Source: Plectrocnemia conspersa
Lineage: Eukaryota > Arthropoda > Insecta > Trichoptera > Polycentropodidae
Assembly (NCBI GenBank): GCA_009617715.1
Contig: VTFK01000350.1
Coordinates: 124,001 to 188,000 of the forward strand
Direction: 5' to 3'
Length of the DNA stretch: 64,000 nt
Below are positions 33,492 to 44,189 of this stretch, piece by piece; position 1 is the first letter of the stretch; every line of letters starts with the position of its first letter. The notes below the pieces were generated by a model. That model was not told the DNA's origin and did not search any database. It saw only the letters and a list, made by a program, of their open reading frames with translations. A program made the position numbers and the translations under genes.

Positions 33492-33829
33492 CAGGGCTGT
33501 GGAGTCGTTAAAAAAAAACACGACTCCGACTCCGACTCCGATTCCGATATTTACTAACAACACGACTCCACTCCGACTCCGACTCCGATTTCAACTCCGA
33601 CTCAAAAAAGTTTAGTTTTATCAGGTATTTTTGGTGTTCTTCTACACGTTTAATTTTCATACGCTATACACATTCATTATTACGCAATTAAAAATTCATA
33701 AATTTCATAATTTAAAAAAATGGTCGGAGTCACTCATTTTTCACGACTCCGACTCCGACTCCAACTCCGGCCAAAACACCACGACTCCACGACTCCAACT
33801 CCGACTCCGACTCCGACTCCACAGCCCTG
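33492..33829. mobile_element. Short hAT-type element with perfect ends and target duplication
   Basis: The terminal repeat CAGGGCTGTGGAGTCG at 33492-33507 is mirrored perfectly at 33814-33829. Identical 8-bp duplications GTTTTATA flank it at 33484-33491 and 33830-33837. Both subterminal regions are built of (CGACTC) units, here reading ACTCCGACTCCG. The 338-bp element is non-coding; the plus-strand frame across it is only the translated hexamer. CAGGG ends with 8-bp duplications fit the hAT superfamily. Intact ends imply a fairly young insertion. Confidence 0.9.
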
Positions 33830-33837
33830 GTTTTATA

Positions 33838-35300
33838 TGATTGAATAAAATTAACCCTTTGATTACCGAAATCTGTTATATCAGCTATTGATTATTTTGG
33901 TAAGAATCTCCAGATCGTTGAAGAAAACAATAGATACATTTGAGCTGTAGAGTATTTACTTTAGAGGGAAATACGAATTTTCCGAATTTATATTTTTAAT
34001 TATGCTACAAAAAATATTGTTTTTATACTAAATTAACATTTTTATTAAGATGGTGATATAAGGGAATAAACTACTGCTTCTTAAAAATTCATAATTAATA
34101 GAATAAAAAATAATATGCATCATACCCTACAATAAAAAAAATCATAAAAAGCATTTAGTACTAATTGGTCAAGATCGATGATATCTACAAAAAAATTCAT
34201 TATTGAAAAAATCCCAACATTCATCGGATAAACTATTTATAATATTTGATAAAAATGCTTAGAATCGTTTTAAAAAAATCATCCGTGTGCTGCGGCATGT
34301 AGAATGTTAGAAAACATTGATTTAGATCACAATCAGCGTTTATCTGGTTGTATTTGAATGAAAAGGAAACTTCTACGATCCAGTAGGAGACGGATCATTC
34401 CGGTTTTTATCGGTCACATTCCATTCAAGAATTTTACATCGCGATGACGATTACATATAAACAAATATTGAATTGTGATAACTGATAACGCGTACACGTA
34501 GGTAATTATAAATGGAATTAAATACAGCAACCATACTTTCCGACAGGATATTTAAATATTGTGCATACACGCGAGAACCAGTGTTATTCTTATCGCTTGA
34601 CAAATCCTAGCAGGTACGTAATGCACGTCTGGGTACTAAACTTGACTAAAAATACATAGCCGTAGCGCCCGTAGAAAGTGCCATAATTATTTCATTGCTT
34701 TAAATAAGCTGCCAACGGTGTCAACTATATTTAGAAAGACAATAATTAACGCCGAACGGTGGGACGCGACGCCACTGACTTAATTACGAACATATCCTGA
34801 CTTCATCGTGCGCTACATCAAACGTGACCGACCGAGAAGATCGATGCGAAGGATAAATAAACATAAATCATTAAATAAACAGTTCCGAGATATAAATGAT
34901 TATATAATTAGTTGACAAAATAAATAAATAGAGCCACGGTTAGAGACCTCCCTGGATGCACGCCGATTCTGGTATCATCTAGTTGTAACGAGAGCGAGTT
35001 TAGTATCGTATAGTTAACACCAGAAACTATTAATTATGTGACATGCTCAGGGTGGTGAGACAAGCTACAAGATGACTAATGAACTCGCTCAATTATTCTA
35101 ATTTTAGATGTGGCTATAAAACCGTCGATTCTTCTAATTGAACGCATCGTTAGAGTCGGATTAACATTTTCCGATTTAACTATGCAAAAAAAGTTTGACG
35201 CTTCAGTGCGAGATTACATCTCAAAACGGTTATAAAAGATGATGTCGGTAATATCACACACACAACGTCCACTTATCACGGGCGGAATGTTTCATTTTAG
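33838..35300. other. AT-rich DNA, no gene seen
   Basis: Two moderately GC-rich segments (34740-34850 and 34930-35010) show no exon or repeat signals. Confidence 0.45.
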
Positions 35301-35498
35301 GCGCCCATTATTCCGAGAAGAAGGGATTGGAATTTCAGGTTATCGTAAGGAGCCAATGCTGGTTTCGACTGGCGGCTTTTAAAACGCACCGCAAACCAGC
35401 AGCGGTTCTCATACGTGACATTGCCAATATTAATTTGAGTGCGGAGGCTGCAAAAGGCATCCCAGAACAGTCGTTCAACGAGTTAAGTTCCAGATTAG
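35301..35498 (+). other. Exon-like block with splice-site flanks
   Basis: A GC-richer 198-bp block bounded by TTCATTTTAG at 35291-35300 (acceptor-like) and AG|GTAAGC at 35497-35504 (donor-like). One plus-strand frame is open throughout, encoding for example FRLAAFKTHRKPAAVLIRDI and EAAKGIPEQSFNELSSRL. No family was recognised. The sharp composition change and well-placed splice consensus support an internal exon, but no neighbouring exon was found. Confidence 0.3.
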
Positions 35499-37239
35499 GT
35501 AAGCAGTGCGAATACAAGCAATATGTTCAGAATTCTTTCGATGTGATAATGCTATAATAACACCACTATAAGACACGATTGAGAATATCTTTAGATCTTG
35601 CTTAAGATTAGTTTTTGCAACACACGTTTCCAGGAATCTTATTAGTGCATTAAAAGGTTATTTTTTTGAATATATTTATACATCGATGTTAAAATTGAAT
35701 CTATCAGAATTGTGATAGTCAAACAATAGAACAACATCGATTCGATTAACATATCGTTTCATTAACGCCGACTTGGGTAATAATGTCAGCGAATTGTGCG
35801 TCGTGCGCAAGAAATTGACCTAAATTTTCAATTAATGCCCTAAAAATTTCAATATTACACAATTAAAAACGAGCACGAGTTAAATATGTGTGGAATCGGA
35901 GGCATTGTCCCTTTATGGTGCACAAAAGGTAGCCGAATTCCAAGAATATATACATTTATACATTCATACGTAACAAAAAGTGGGGCGTTTCGTCCCGTTT
36001 AATTCACAATTGAATCTTTAAAATATCGTGGGAAAATAGCACGGTGCAAATTCGGTCAGGTAAAACATCCCTTATTCTGACCGCTCTCACGCTATGTGGA
36101 ATTTAAGAATAAAACACAAAATTTACACAATCTGCTACGCAAAATATTAAAGTAAAAATACACACGTGTACATACATACATTATATTATTATCATCGCTG
36201 AACTTGAGAAACGTGAACGCGTTCGCCTGTAACGATTGCATGTTGGTGTTAATGTAAGAAATAATTGGAATGCATAATAAAAGATGAAGCGAGTAGCGGT
36301 TACATTACATTATAAACGGGCGTGTGTGGTTAAATTAATTATATAAAATTTTAACTACGTTAAAAAGGGTAAATTAGTAAATGTGACGAGTTTAATTATA
36401 ACCTACTACTACTACTTAATCAACTATTGAAATCGCTATATGAATATCCACTGACAAAATATTATTATATACTGCACAGCGTCAGAAGATGTCACTATAA
36501 AACTACAGTAATTTAAAATGTCACTATAAATTTACACTAATATTTTTTTAATAAATATCCTTATTAAAAAAATATACTATAATAAATTATTATATAATGG
36601 GAAAACTATAGTTACATTTTTTCGAATTTATAATAATAGACTGAATATTTTATTGAGATTTCCAAAATTCATTAAATAAATAGTATTAGTTATTGCAATT
36701 ATATTAAAATCAATCTAATTAGAGTTAATAATATTAAAGAACCATTTTCATATATGTATTATTTATTAATTAAATATATAAGATCAGTTGATAGAATAGT
36801 TTCTAAACGGTCGTCAATAGATGTCAATGTAAATTTTATAATAATTTTCGCATTTCATCTACTTGGTTGCCGAATTTCGATATATCGGCTTATGCTATTT
36901 TGGCAAAGTTTGCCGGATCCTATGTCATTATTGAATAATTGGATATATTTTAATGGGCTGTAGAGTTTATTTCATTATGTAATATATTTAAATTAAATAA
37001 AAGCAACTAAATGTTTATTAAGGGGGTATGTGTAAACGTAAAATGTTTAGAACCTCTACTCATCCATGAAAGAACTCTGAACGAAACGTTACGATTAGAT
37101 AAGCGCCGTTCCGTATAACGGCACGACTATCTGTCAATTGTCGAGTTAATTTAGTTACAAGGGAAAGGTGCAGGGAAAAATACCCTACGCCCTACAGAAC
37201 CTCGAACAGATATCGGTCGACGAACTGAAAGTCCGAAGC
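35499..37239. other. AT-rich DNA, no gene seen
   Basis: Long AT-rich stretch. Frame 36754-36963 (plus) has the hydrophobic, Ile/Leu/Tyr-rich makeup of chance AT-rich frames. Confidence 0.45.
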
Positions 37240-37349
37240 AATGCCGCTCTTATCGCCAACGCCTCAAAATACTGCTATGATTGCGGATGACCCAATTAAA
37301 ATGAAAATATAGTTTTCCAAAATCAGAAGATTTAAAAAATACATAAAAG

Positions 37350-37590
37350 ATATCAGGTTCGATTCCCAGCAGGAGAACTGAATTTAATTTAGAGTAACGT
37401 CGATTTGTGTTGCGATGATAAGACTGTCGTTCTCTCACTGTCGCGAGGTACCGCAGCTAGTACAGATGTGAGTTTTAGTTGTATTATAATTATTGCTTGA
37501 AAAGTTACTACTAAATCGCCATTGATAATAATTTTATAAAATTCATAAATTATATATTCACGGGTTCGATTCTCGAAGCAGAATCTAATA
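37350..37590 (+). repeat. Two tRNA B-box-like words; possible SINE remnant
   Basis: GGTTCGATTCCCAGCAGG near 37355 and GGGTTCGATTCTCGAAGCAG near 37563 each contain an RNA polymerase III B-box-like core (GGTTCGATTC) with similar downstream context (AGCAGGAGAACTGAA versus AGCAGAATCTAA). A convincing A box at the usual spacing was not found, so there is no tRNA call. Decayed tRNA-derived SINE copies are possible. Confidence 0.3.
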
Positions 37591-39359
37591 TTACAATTTA
37601 CACAATATAAATATATTGTATAAATACCGATCCGAGCTGCAGTAGTAATTTGTTAATTTATATTTATTATACATAGTTTATAATTAATAAAAAAGACGCC
37701 CTTAACAACTGGAATTGACCATTTTTCTGAAAATTGCCACACACACGCTGGCAATCCTTAGATGAACCGGCTTTGAGAAGATCACAAAAAGCTTGGTAAT
37801 CAGCGGGTTAAAACTCGGGGGTCTTCCCTTGTTATCTTACGAAGGTAGATTTACAGCAATAAAAATAATATCTACAGTAACAACTCTTTCAAAAACTTCC
37901 ATATTCATAACATATATGAAGACTTGTTCGCATCACATGAATAAGTCGTATTATAGTCTAATTATAATCAGTTATATGTTAGTACTTTACAGTGTTTAGA
38001 CAGAATACAGTTTTTCAATACCAAACAATGTAAAAATATAAACGAATGGATTGAAAAAAAAAATATTACGAAATGAACGACCTATATTTTTAAATTTTTA
38101 AGTCAATGAGGTTGTAAATGTTGTATGTAAATAAATCATGCATTGGATTTCAAATATTTATATGGGTACCGCACGAAATTCAGACAATAATGATACATAT
38201 CAATGGATTCTTTACGCTAATCAATGCTTAACTTTGGATTACGAAAATATCGCTTAATTATATACTTGTGCATTATAAACTTAAACTGTCTAATTGGAAC
38301 GTTTATAAGATGCATTGAAATATATATCCAACTTAATGAAAACTTGCCTTCGTTAATGTTTTCCTTGAAGTCCGAACTGAATATTTTTTAATTATTAGAG
38401 GGAGATTAAAATAACTAAAGTAAAGCTAATGAGATTCACTTTTATACTTAAAAAATCATTGCTCACAAGAATCTATTAAATTTCTGTGCGTGAAAGACTG
38501 ACTGTTTTAACGACTGTGACTACCGAGAGTTCCGAAAATATTTTAAATTGTTATATCGTTTCTAAATATTTCGACAACTATTTGAATATTATAAAATTAC
38601 TTGCAAAGGAAAAATTGATCCGTAATTTTATGTTTTTATCATTTTTTTTAAAGAAAGTAAATATGTGATTTCAAGCAAATCCAACATAAACTATTTAAAA
38701 AAAATAGAAACACTTACTGGGTAAACATTTTGTAGAAATTAAAATAAAAGCGCTATTTCGCATTGCAGAAAAAAATACATATTGTATTTGAAACAAGGAC
38801 GTAAAACACAACGATTTTTACAAGACTAGAAAAAACTATCCCCAAGTGAAATTGGTGGAGATCAGACAATAACAACACGGTTTTATTGCAATCGGCTGAA
38901 CCTTGAAGGAAAACAACAGTATTCCTTAGTTTTTACTGCACGACAAAAATTTTTAGGTAGTTATAAACACATTAAAGCAGAACTTGAATAGTATTATATT
39001 CTGAATTACCTACAAATAAAATAAAATTTTCGAGAAATATACTACTTTTATTTATTTCCGGTGCAAATAATATTTACAGTGTCAAACAAACTACGGTAGA
39101 TTTTTTAAATTGCAACAACCTAATAAATAATATTTAAAATTGCATATATTATATTATTTTTTGCATATTTAATTAATGTGTATCTTAATCTACATAATAA
39201 AAAACTTTTTCATTACTTTGGTCAATGCATAGTACCAATTGAATCTATTGAAATCTATCTAAAGGTTTGATTATGAAAAATAGTTTAGAGCACTGTTTAA
39301 AGTTTTAATTTACGGTCTAAATTGCGAAAAACTTACCACGGGGTCCGATTGTGAAAAAT
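37591..39359. other. AT-rich DNA, no gene called
   Basis: Frame 38486-38668 (plus) contains a protein-like run (VTTESSENILNCYIVSKYFD) but begins at GTG and has no splice signals. Nothing else. Confidence 0.4.
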
Positions 39360-40240
39360 CCACACACGCTTTAAAAACACAGCGCAACGGTCCGTCGGTC
39401 GACGAATTGCGCGCTTCCGGCGAAGAATTTTGCGCGAAAATTCCGGGTCCTCGCGCGCTCCGCAGACAGACGCGCGGGCGAGTTTTCCCGAGTTTTTCCG
39501 AGCGCGTTACGTTTTTTTGCGTTTCGAAAATCGGTCGTGACGTCCACTGGCGTAAATAATGCGCGAATTACGTTACGCGCGGACGAAGCCGACAACAACG
39601 TCGTTTCCCCGCCGCGATCCGCGGCCAACTGCGGCGCCCGCCCGGTTAGCAACAGTCACGGAGCGGCACTCTCGCCGACGCTATCGCCGTCCCTCTCAGG
39701 CGTGAACGGGAGGGACGCGAAAGAGCGGGACGAGAAGGCCGCAGAGGCTTTCTTGGCGGCGTCGCGCGCGATATCACATCGTCGAGTCGTGAACGCCAAT
39801 GGAGCGGGTGCGAGAGTGGGGATCGATCGGGCGACCTTCGGTTCGCGCTCGCTAACCGGACGCTCGGCCCGCGAATGAAAGGATTTTCGCGAGCCCCTGC
39901 CCCCGCCCCCGCCCCGGCCGCGATCGGGGGCGCAGCGTAGACCACCCCGAGCGCCGACCCCGACCCCGACCTGCGACGCCGTCGAATCGCACCGACGCAT
40001 CCTCGCGCAGTCGCACTCCGACGCCGCTCACGTCTCGCCGACGCCGACAAAATGGCGGCGCGCCTGCCCCCCGCCCGCCGACCCCGCGCACCGCATTTTC
40101 ACTCTTTTCTTCGACGCTTTCCCGGCGACCTCCTCTCGACGACCGTTAAAAGCTGACGTTTTTAACATTAACTAAATATTTAATCAAAACTCAAAATAAA
40201 CAAGCCGTGCGCGTCGCCAGGCGCCCGAATCGCAGCAGAC
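39360..40240. promoter_or_regulatory. Major CpG island, likely promoter
   Basis: The densest CpG island of the window, about 880 bp. It contains an E2F dyad TTTTGCGCGAAAA (39428-39440, the exact reverse complement of 14046-14058), a CRE-like TGACGTCC near 39538, G/C-rich SP-type tracts at 39895-39920 and CCCCGAC tandem units near 39955-39972. An ATG at 40052 lies in the context GACAAAATGGCGGCG, both a very good start context and a YY1/Pho-type site. Long frames on both strands (up to 134 codons) reflect composition. Direction is undecided. Confidence 0.6.
40052..40156 (+). CDS. Candidate 34-codon small ORF in the CpG island
   Basis: Starts at ATG 40052 in a strong context and encodes MAARLPPARRPRAPHFHSFL, then RRFPGDLLSTTVKS before TGA. 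Arg/Pro-rich, no domain. It may be an upstream ORF in a 5' leader, or not translated at all because the ATGGCGGC word doubles as a transcription-factor site. Confidence 0.2.
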   Translation: MAARLPPARRPRAPHFHSFLRRFPGDLLSTTVKS

Positions 40241-42754
40241 GATCCTACGAAAAATTTGATGTTTCACCTAGACAGGACCGGATGAAGGTTTTACAGAGCA
40301 TCGGAAAAAGTTATTAACGGGTGATTAAAATATTTTCAAAAACTTTTTTCAATAGAAAAATCATATAACTTTATTCAACAGTAAATACATATACATACCA
40401 TATGTATACGTAGTCTTCACCTACGGAAAAAAAATCATTTTCCCAGAAATAAATTTATTCATTAGAAAGGTACACATTTTAATCATTCTAACAATACGCC
40501 GCATATAGTAGATTTACATCATAACGGTTATGGGTTTACTACCAAATACCTACACCAGTTTTTTACAAGCCATTGAAGGCCTAGTATTTAAAAAATACAT
40601 TTTCCTAAGCAATAAAACCCCTCCAAGAAGAAGAATTTTCATATTTTCTCATAAATTAATGAATGGCACATAGGTACCTATACTGTTTCTCGTTTCTCGA
40701 GAAATGAAAAATTGATAAAAAAATTTGGACATGTATGTAATATACAGCATGTACTTATTTATATTATTACAGTATATATAATTTTATGTGAAAAATCTTT
40801 CTACTGAATCTTTCTATTTGGGCCAATTTTTATGCATGCAAATTATATTATAGTTAATAATTATAATATAAACGAACACAAAGAATGATCAAGAAAGAAA
40901 TAAAAAACTCGTCATGTCATATATAGTGCACTAATAACCAAAGAAATTGAATTATATATTATTTCGGGGCTCTTTAATATCCCACCACACACACACACAC
41001 ACACACACAATATAACTATTTTCTAGGTATGTAAGGGGTTATAGCTTCAAAGGATCCGTGCCTTTTTCATATAATATATTACTCATTTTTTATCACCCGT
41101 AATAAGAAGATATAAATATGGGTTCCATTTTGTCTGGCAACTATATTTTTGTGACAAATATTTTTTTCAACTTTGTAGCCTGACAGGCATTAGTCTAATG
41201 TGTAACAACTAGGTAACTTAATCAATAAATTCATCAAAATAATAATAATAAAGATAAATAAGCAACCATTGGCCACGCTGTGTATAATATGTAATTGCTA
41301 GATAATACAACTTTTGACCTCTTCAGCCGAGAGTCTGTATCTACTATGGACCGGAAATGTCTTTATCAACTTCGATGAAATATTTTCCAAAGATAAATTT
41401 CCAGAACGAAACTTGTTAATCCAAAAGCAACATCATTATTATACACCCATATATTTCAGTCGTGGTTGTTACATTCAGAATCTTTCAGAAAAAACGAAAT
41501 CCGAGGCAACTGATATTTGATAATATACAGTAAAGAGAATTTGACATTTTAAAGATTTATTCAAATATACAAATTATTTAAAATGAACTATTCGCGCTTT
41601 AGCACTTAAAAATTTACATATTATTTTAGAATAATCTAAAGTAATCTTATATATCACGAAATTACGTTTATATAGTAGTGCACTTGAGAATTTTTAATCA
41701 TTTTCAGAAAATTGAATAATCTTTCTCCTTCATGTCAAGCATGGCTGACATGGCTAGCAAAACAAAAACCAAAAAAGTTAAACGTACTTTTTAAGACACT
41801 TATAACAATTAAACTAACACCAACAACTAAACTAACGCCATTCAGCGGGTGCTTTAAACTGCAAGAACAATCAAGACAAAGTTAGGAACTAATTTAAAAC
41901 ACGAAACGTTCAATGTGTTTTTATTTTTATTAAATTATAATAAATGTTCTGTGTATGCTCGAATATTTCATACTGTCTACACATTTAAAGAACTATTCTA
42001 ATAGTTTTAATTTTACTATTAGATGTTCAAATAATTGTATGTTTAAATTTAAAATTTTTTCAGCAATTTTTCATCATCTTTCTTGAATCATACTATTATC
42101 AGATTTCAAATATATTTTTATTAATTTTAATTTCAAAAAACTACATACCTTAGAAGCAGTAAGATGGTTATTATTACATATATAATATAATATTAGTATT
42201 TATTTAATATTTTAGATGATGAACCACATGATAATCAACAAAATTTAGTAAACTATTAATAGTCGATTTATATTAATTAGAGTTTTAAGCAATTTTACAA
42301 TTTAAAAATTCAGTATAGCTTCTAAAATAAGAGGGTACATTAAAATTACTGATTTTTAATATGCACAAAAAAATAAGAGAACAGAAACGTATACATTAAT
42401 ATAACTTTTGTAAATTTTATTTTCATCGTTTGAAAGAAAGCGATTGATTAATGTGGAAGAGGTCAGAAAGGAATTGAAAAGATTTTTCAGCTCAATGTAA
42501 TGAAAGTTTTGACAACGTTAGAAAAAGCTTGTATAAAATGATAGAAAATGTGCTATTGGTTAAAATAAATAATAAGCCCACCGTTATTTTGCAGCCTGTC
42601 ATAAAATCAAGTATATGAATGATTTCATGAAAATAACAGAAGTTTGAAAATAATTAGATAAATCTGTTAGTGTAAAACACACAGTGTTTTGATAATTATA
42701 GTTATTTTTTTTTACCTTGATAAAAAGGAAATAATTTAATCTTAAAAATCCAAT
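40241..42754. other. AT-rich DNA with a CA microsatellite; no gene
   Basis: Apart from the dinucleotide run at 40986-41009 and a CTCGAGAA-type word near 40695, nothing is recognised. The 41314-41520 frame begins beside a CTTCAG acceptor-like word but has no motif. Confidence 0.45.
40986..41009. repeat. (CA)12 microsatellite
   Basis: Twelve uninterrupted CA units. Confidence 0.95.
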
Positions 42755-42771
42755 AAAAAAAAAAAAAAAAA
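42755..42771. repeat. Poly-A run (17)
   Basis: Uninterrupted A17, 28 bp before the 42800-42855 palindrome. It could be a retroposon tail, but no body was recognised upstream. Confidence 0.85.
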
Positions 42772-42799
42772 CTCAATCGACTGCGTTACGCGTAAATTG

Positions 42800-42855
42800 G
42801 CTTTATTGTACTTCATTATCTGCTGTTAACAGCAGATAATAAAGTACAATAAAGC
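42800..42855. repeat. 56-bp near-perfect, loopless palindrome
   Basis: Two 28-bp arms meet at GTTAAC: GCTTTATTGTACTT followed by CATTATCTGCTGTT, then its mirror. There is one mismatch in 28. It can extrude a cruciform and is comparable to the 20863-20917 palindrome though unrelated in sequence. Confidence 0.9.
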
Positions 42856-43442
42856 AGCTACCCAAGATCCTACTAAAGTGGAATACGACAGATCATTATG
42901 AGAATGATATACAATTCTTCTGTAATTTAGTAAAAACATACCTACATTATATAATATTTTTTTATATAAGTAATTTAGCTGTATAAGTTAAAATTGGGTA
43001 ACTTTATTTATAAGTGAACATTACTTAAAAATGACACTTAACTCTCATCATTCTTTTACACACGCTATAAAAAAGCGTCTTGGGAAAATTAAATGAAAAT
43101 AACACTGAATATACTTTTATTAAATATGTTATGTTATCTAAAGTTTTATTTTAATGATTTTGGAGAGAAGATTAATGCAAAAACACATGCAGTAAGTAAA
43201 TGCGAAAATTAAACCTTGACAATTTCAGATATTTAATTATAAGCCCGAAGACCAATCCAACATATTCATTTTGTTTTCCTATATTTGGTTTTTTTTTTTT
43301 TTTTTTTGCTTTGTATTAAAATTAGTATTGATACAAAATTATCACGAAAAGTCCTAAATTTAATACAAACAAAACTTAACTTGAAGATATTAAATATTAA
43401 GGAGAATAATGGATTAATTATAATTAAGTATATATTGATAAT
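42856..43442. other. AT-rich DNA with a T19 run
   Basis: An uninterrupted T19 at 43289-43307. No gene seen. Confidence 0.5.
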
Positions 43443-44189
43443 ATGTTGATGCATAACATGATTTATTTACTATATTATTTAGTTTGGCACGAGAAGACAC
43501 TTGTGAATTTATTATTATATACAATTGACGAAACACGGCACAATAAACATTATTTTCTTTTTAAGTTTAATAAAAGTTATAACGCAACAAAACCTGTTAA
43601 AAATATACTATTGCTATTCGAAGCAGCCATCAATGGTTTTCCAAATTCAGACCTGGAAATTTAGCAATAGTCAATGAAAAGACTCTTAATCTCTGTAACC
43701 ACGGGACTTTTAAAGGCCTCAAATTGTAATTAACTCGGTAAGTTAAAAAAATATATTTGTAAGCAATGCATATAACCGTTTTATAATATATACATAAAAA
43801 CCAAATCATATAACTATAGTAGTACTTCACTATACAAATAAGATATTACTTTATTTTGTACTGTGCAATAAATGTTGCATTTTTTTAATGAAAGCATAAA
43901 AAGATTGAAATTTTTATAAAAAATAATTTTGAGATTTTTTCAGTATATTTCAAAGACTAGCTGTATAGCAAAGATTAAACGCTTGTCTTCACATTTAGAA
44001 TCTTTACATTTTGCTTTTAATTCATTCGGTGGAAGAAGCCTTCCTGCGTTTAAAAATATTTGTCAAAATTTTAATATGTTGGTAGAAATTGCTGGGGTAA
44101 TTACATCAAACAAAATCATAAAAGAAGATATAGAGAGCTCAAGTTGTATCATTGCAGCATTGAAAAACATGAATAAAATCTACGATTAA
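43443..44189 (+). other. Two neighbouring plus-strand open frames, status unclear
   Basis: Frame 43443-43664 starts at ATG and ends FEAAINGFPNSDLEI. Frame 43929-44189 follows a TTTTTTCAG acceptor-like tract (ending near 43941) and contains NSFGGRSLPAFKNICQNFNM. Both are AT-rich but somewhat protein-like. No family or consistent splice pair was found, and frames of this length are expected by chance in AT-rich DNA. Confidence 0.2.

Noticed and set aside
33631..33840. Protein-like SDSDSNS / RLRLRLR frame
   Set aside because: It is the translation of the ACTCCG hexamer array of the short hAT-type element.
37340..37400. tRNA gene at GGTTCGATTCCC
   Set aside because: The upstream sequence is AT-rich without an A box at the correct distance. 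Reported only as a possible SINE remnant.
39537..40091. Several 79-134 codon frames on both strands in the CpG island
   Set aside because: Overlapping open frames on opposite strands, Arg/Ala/Pro-rich only, explained by scarcity of stop codons in GC-rich DNA.
40986..41009. CA run as a regulatory Z-DNA element
   Set aside because: Only 12 units with no surrounding promoter signal; an ordinary microsatellite is sufficient.
43929..44189. 86-codon frame after an acceptor-like tract as a real exon
   Set aside because: At this base composition, frames of this length are expected several times by chance in 64 kb on six frames, and no partner exon or family was found.
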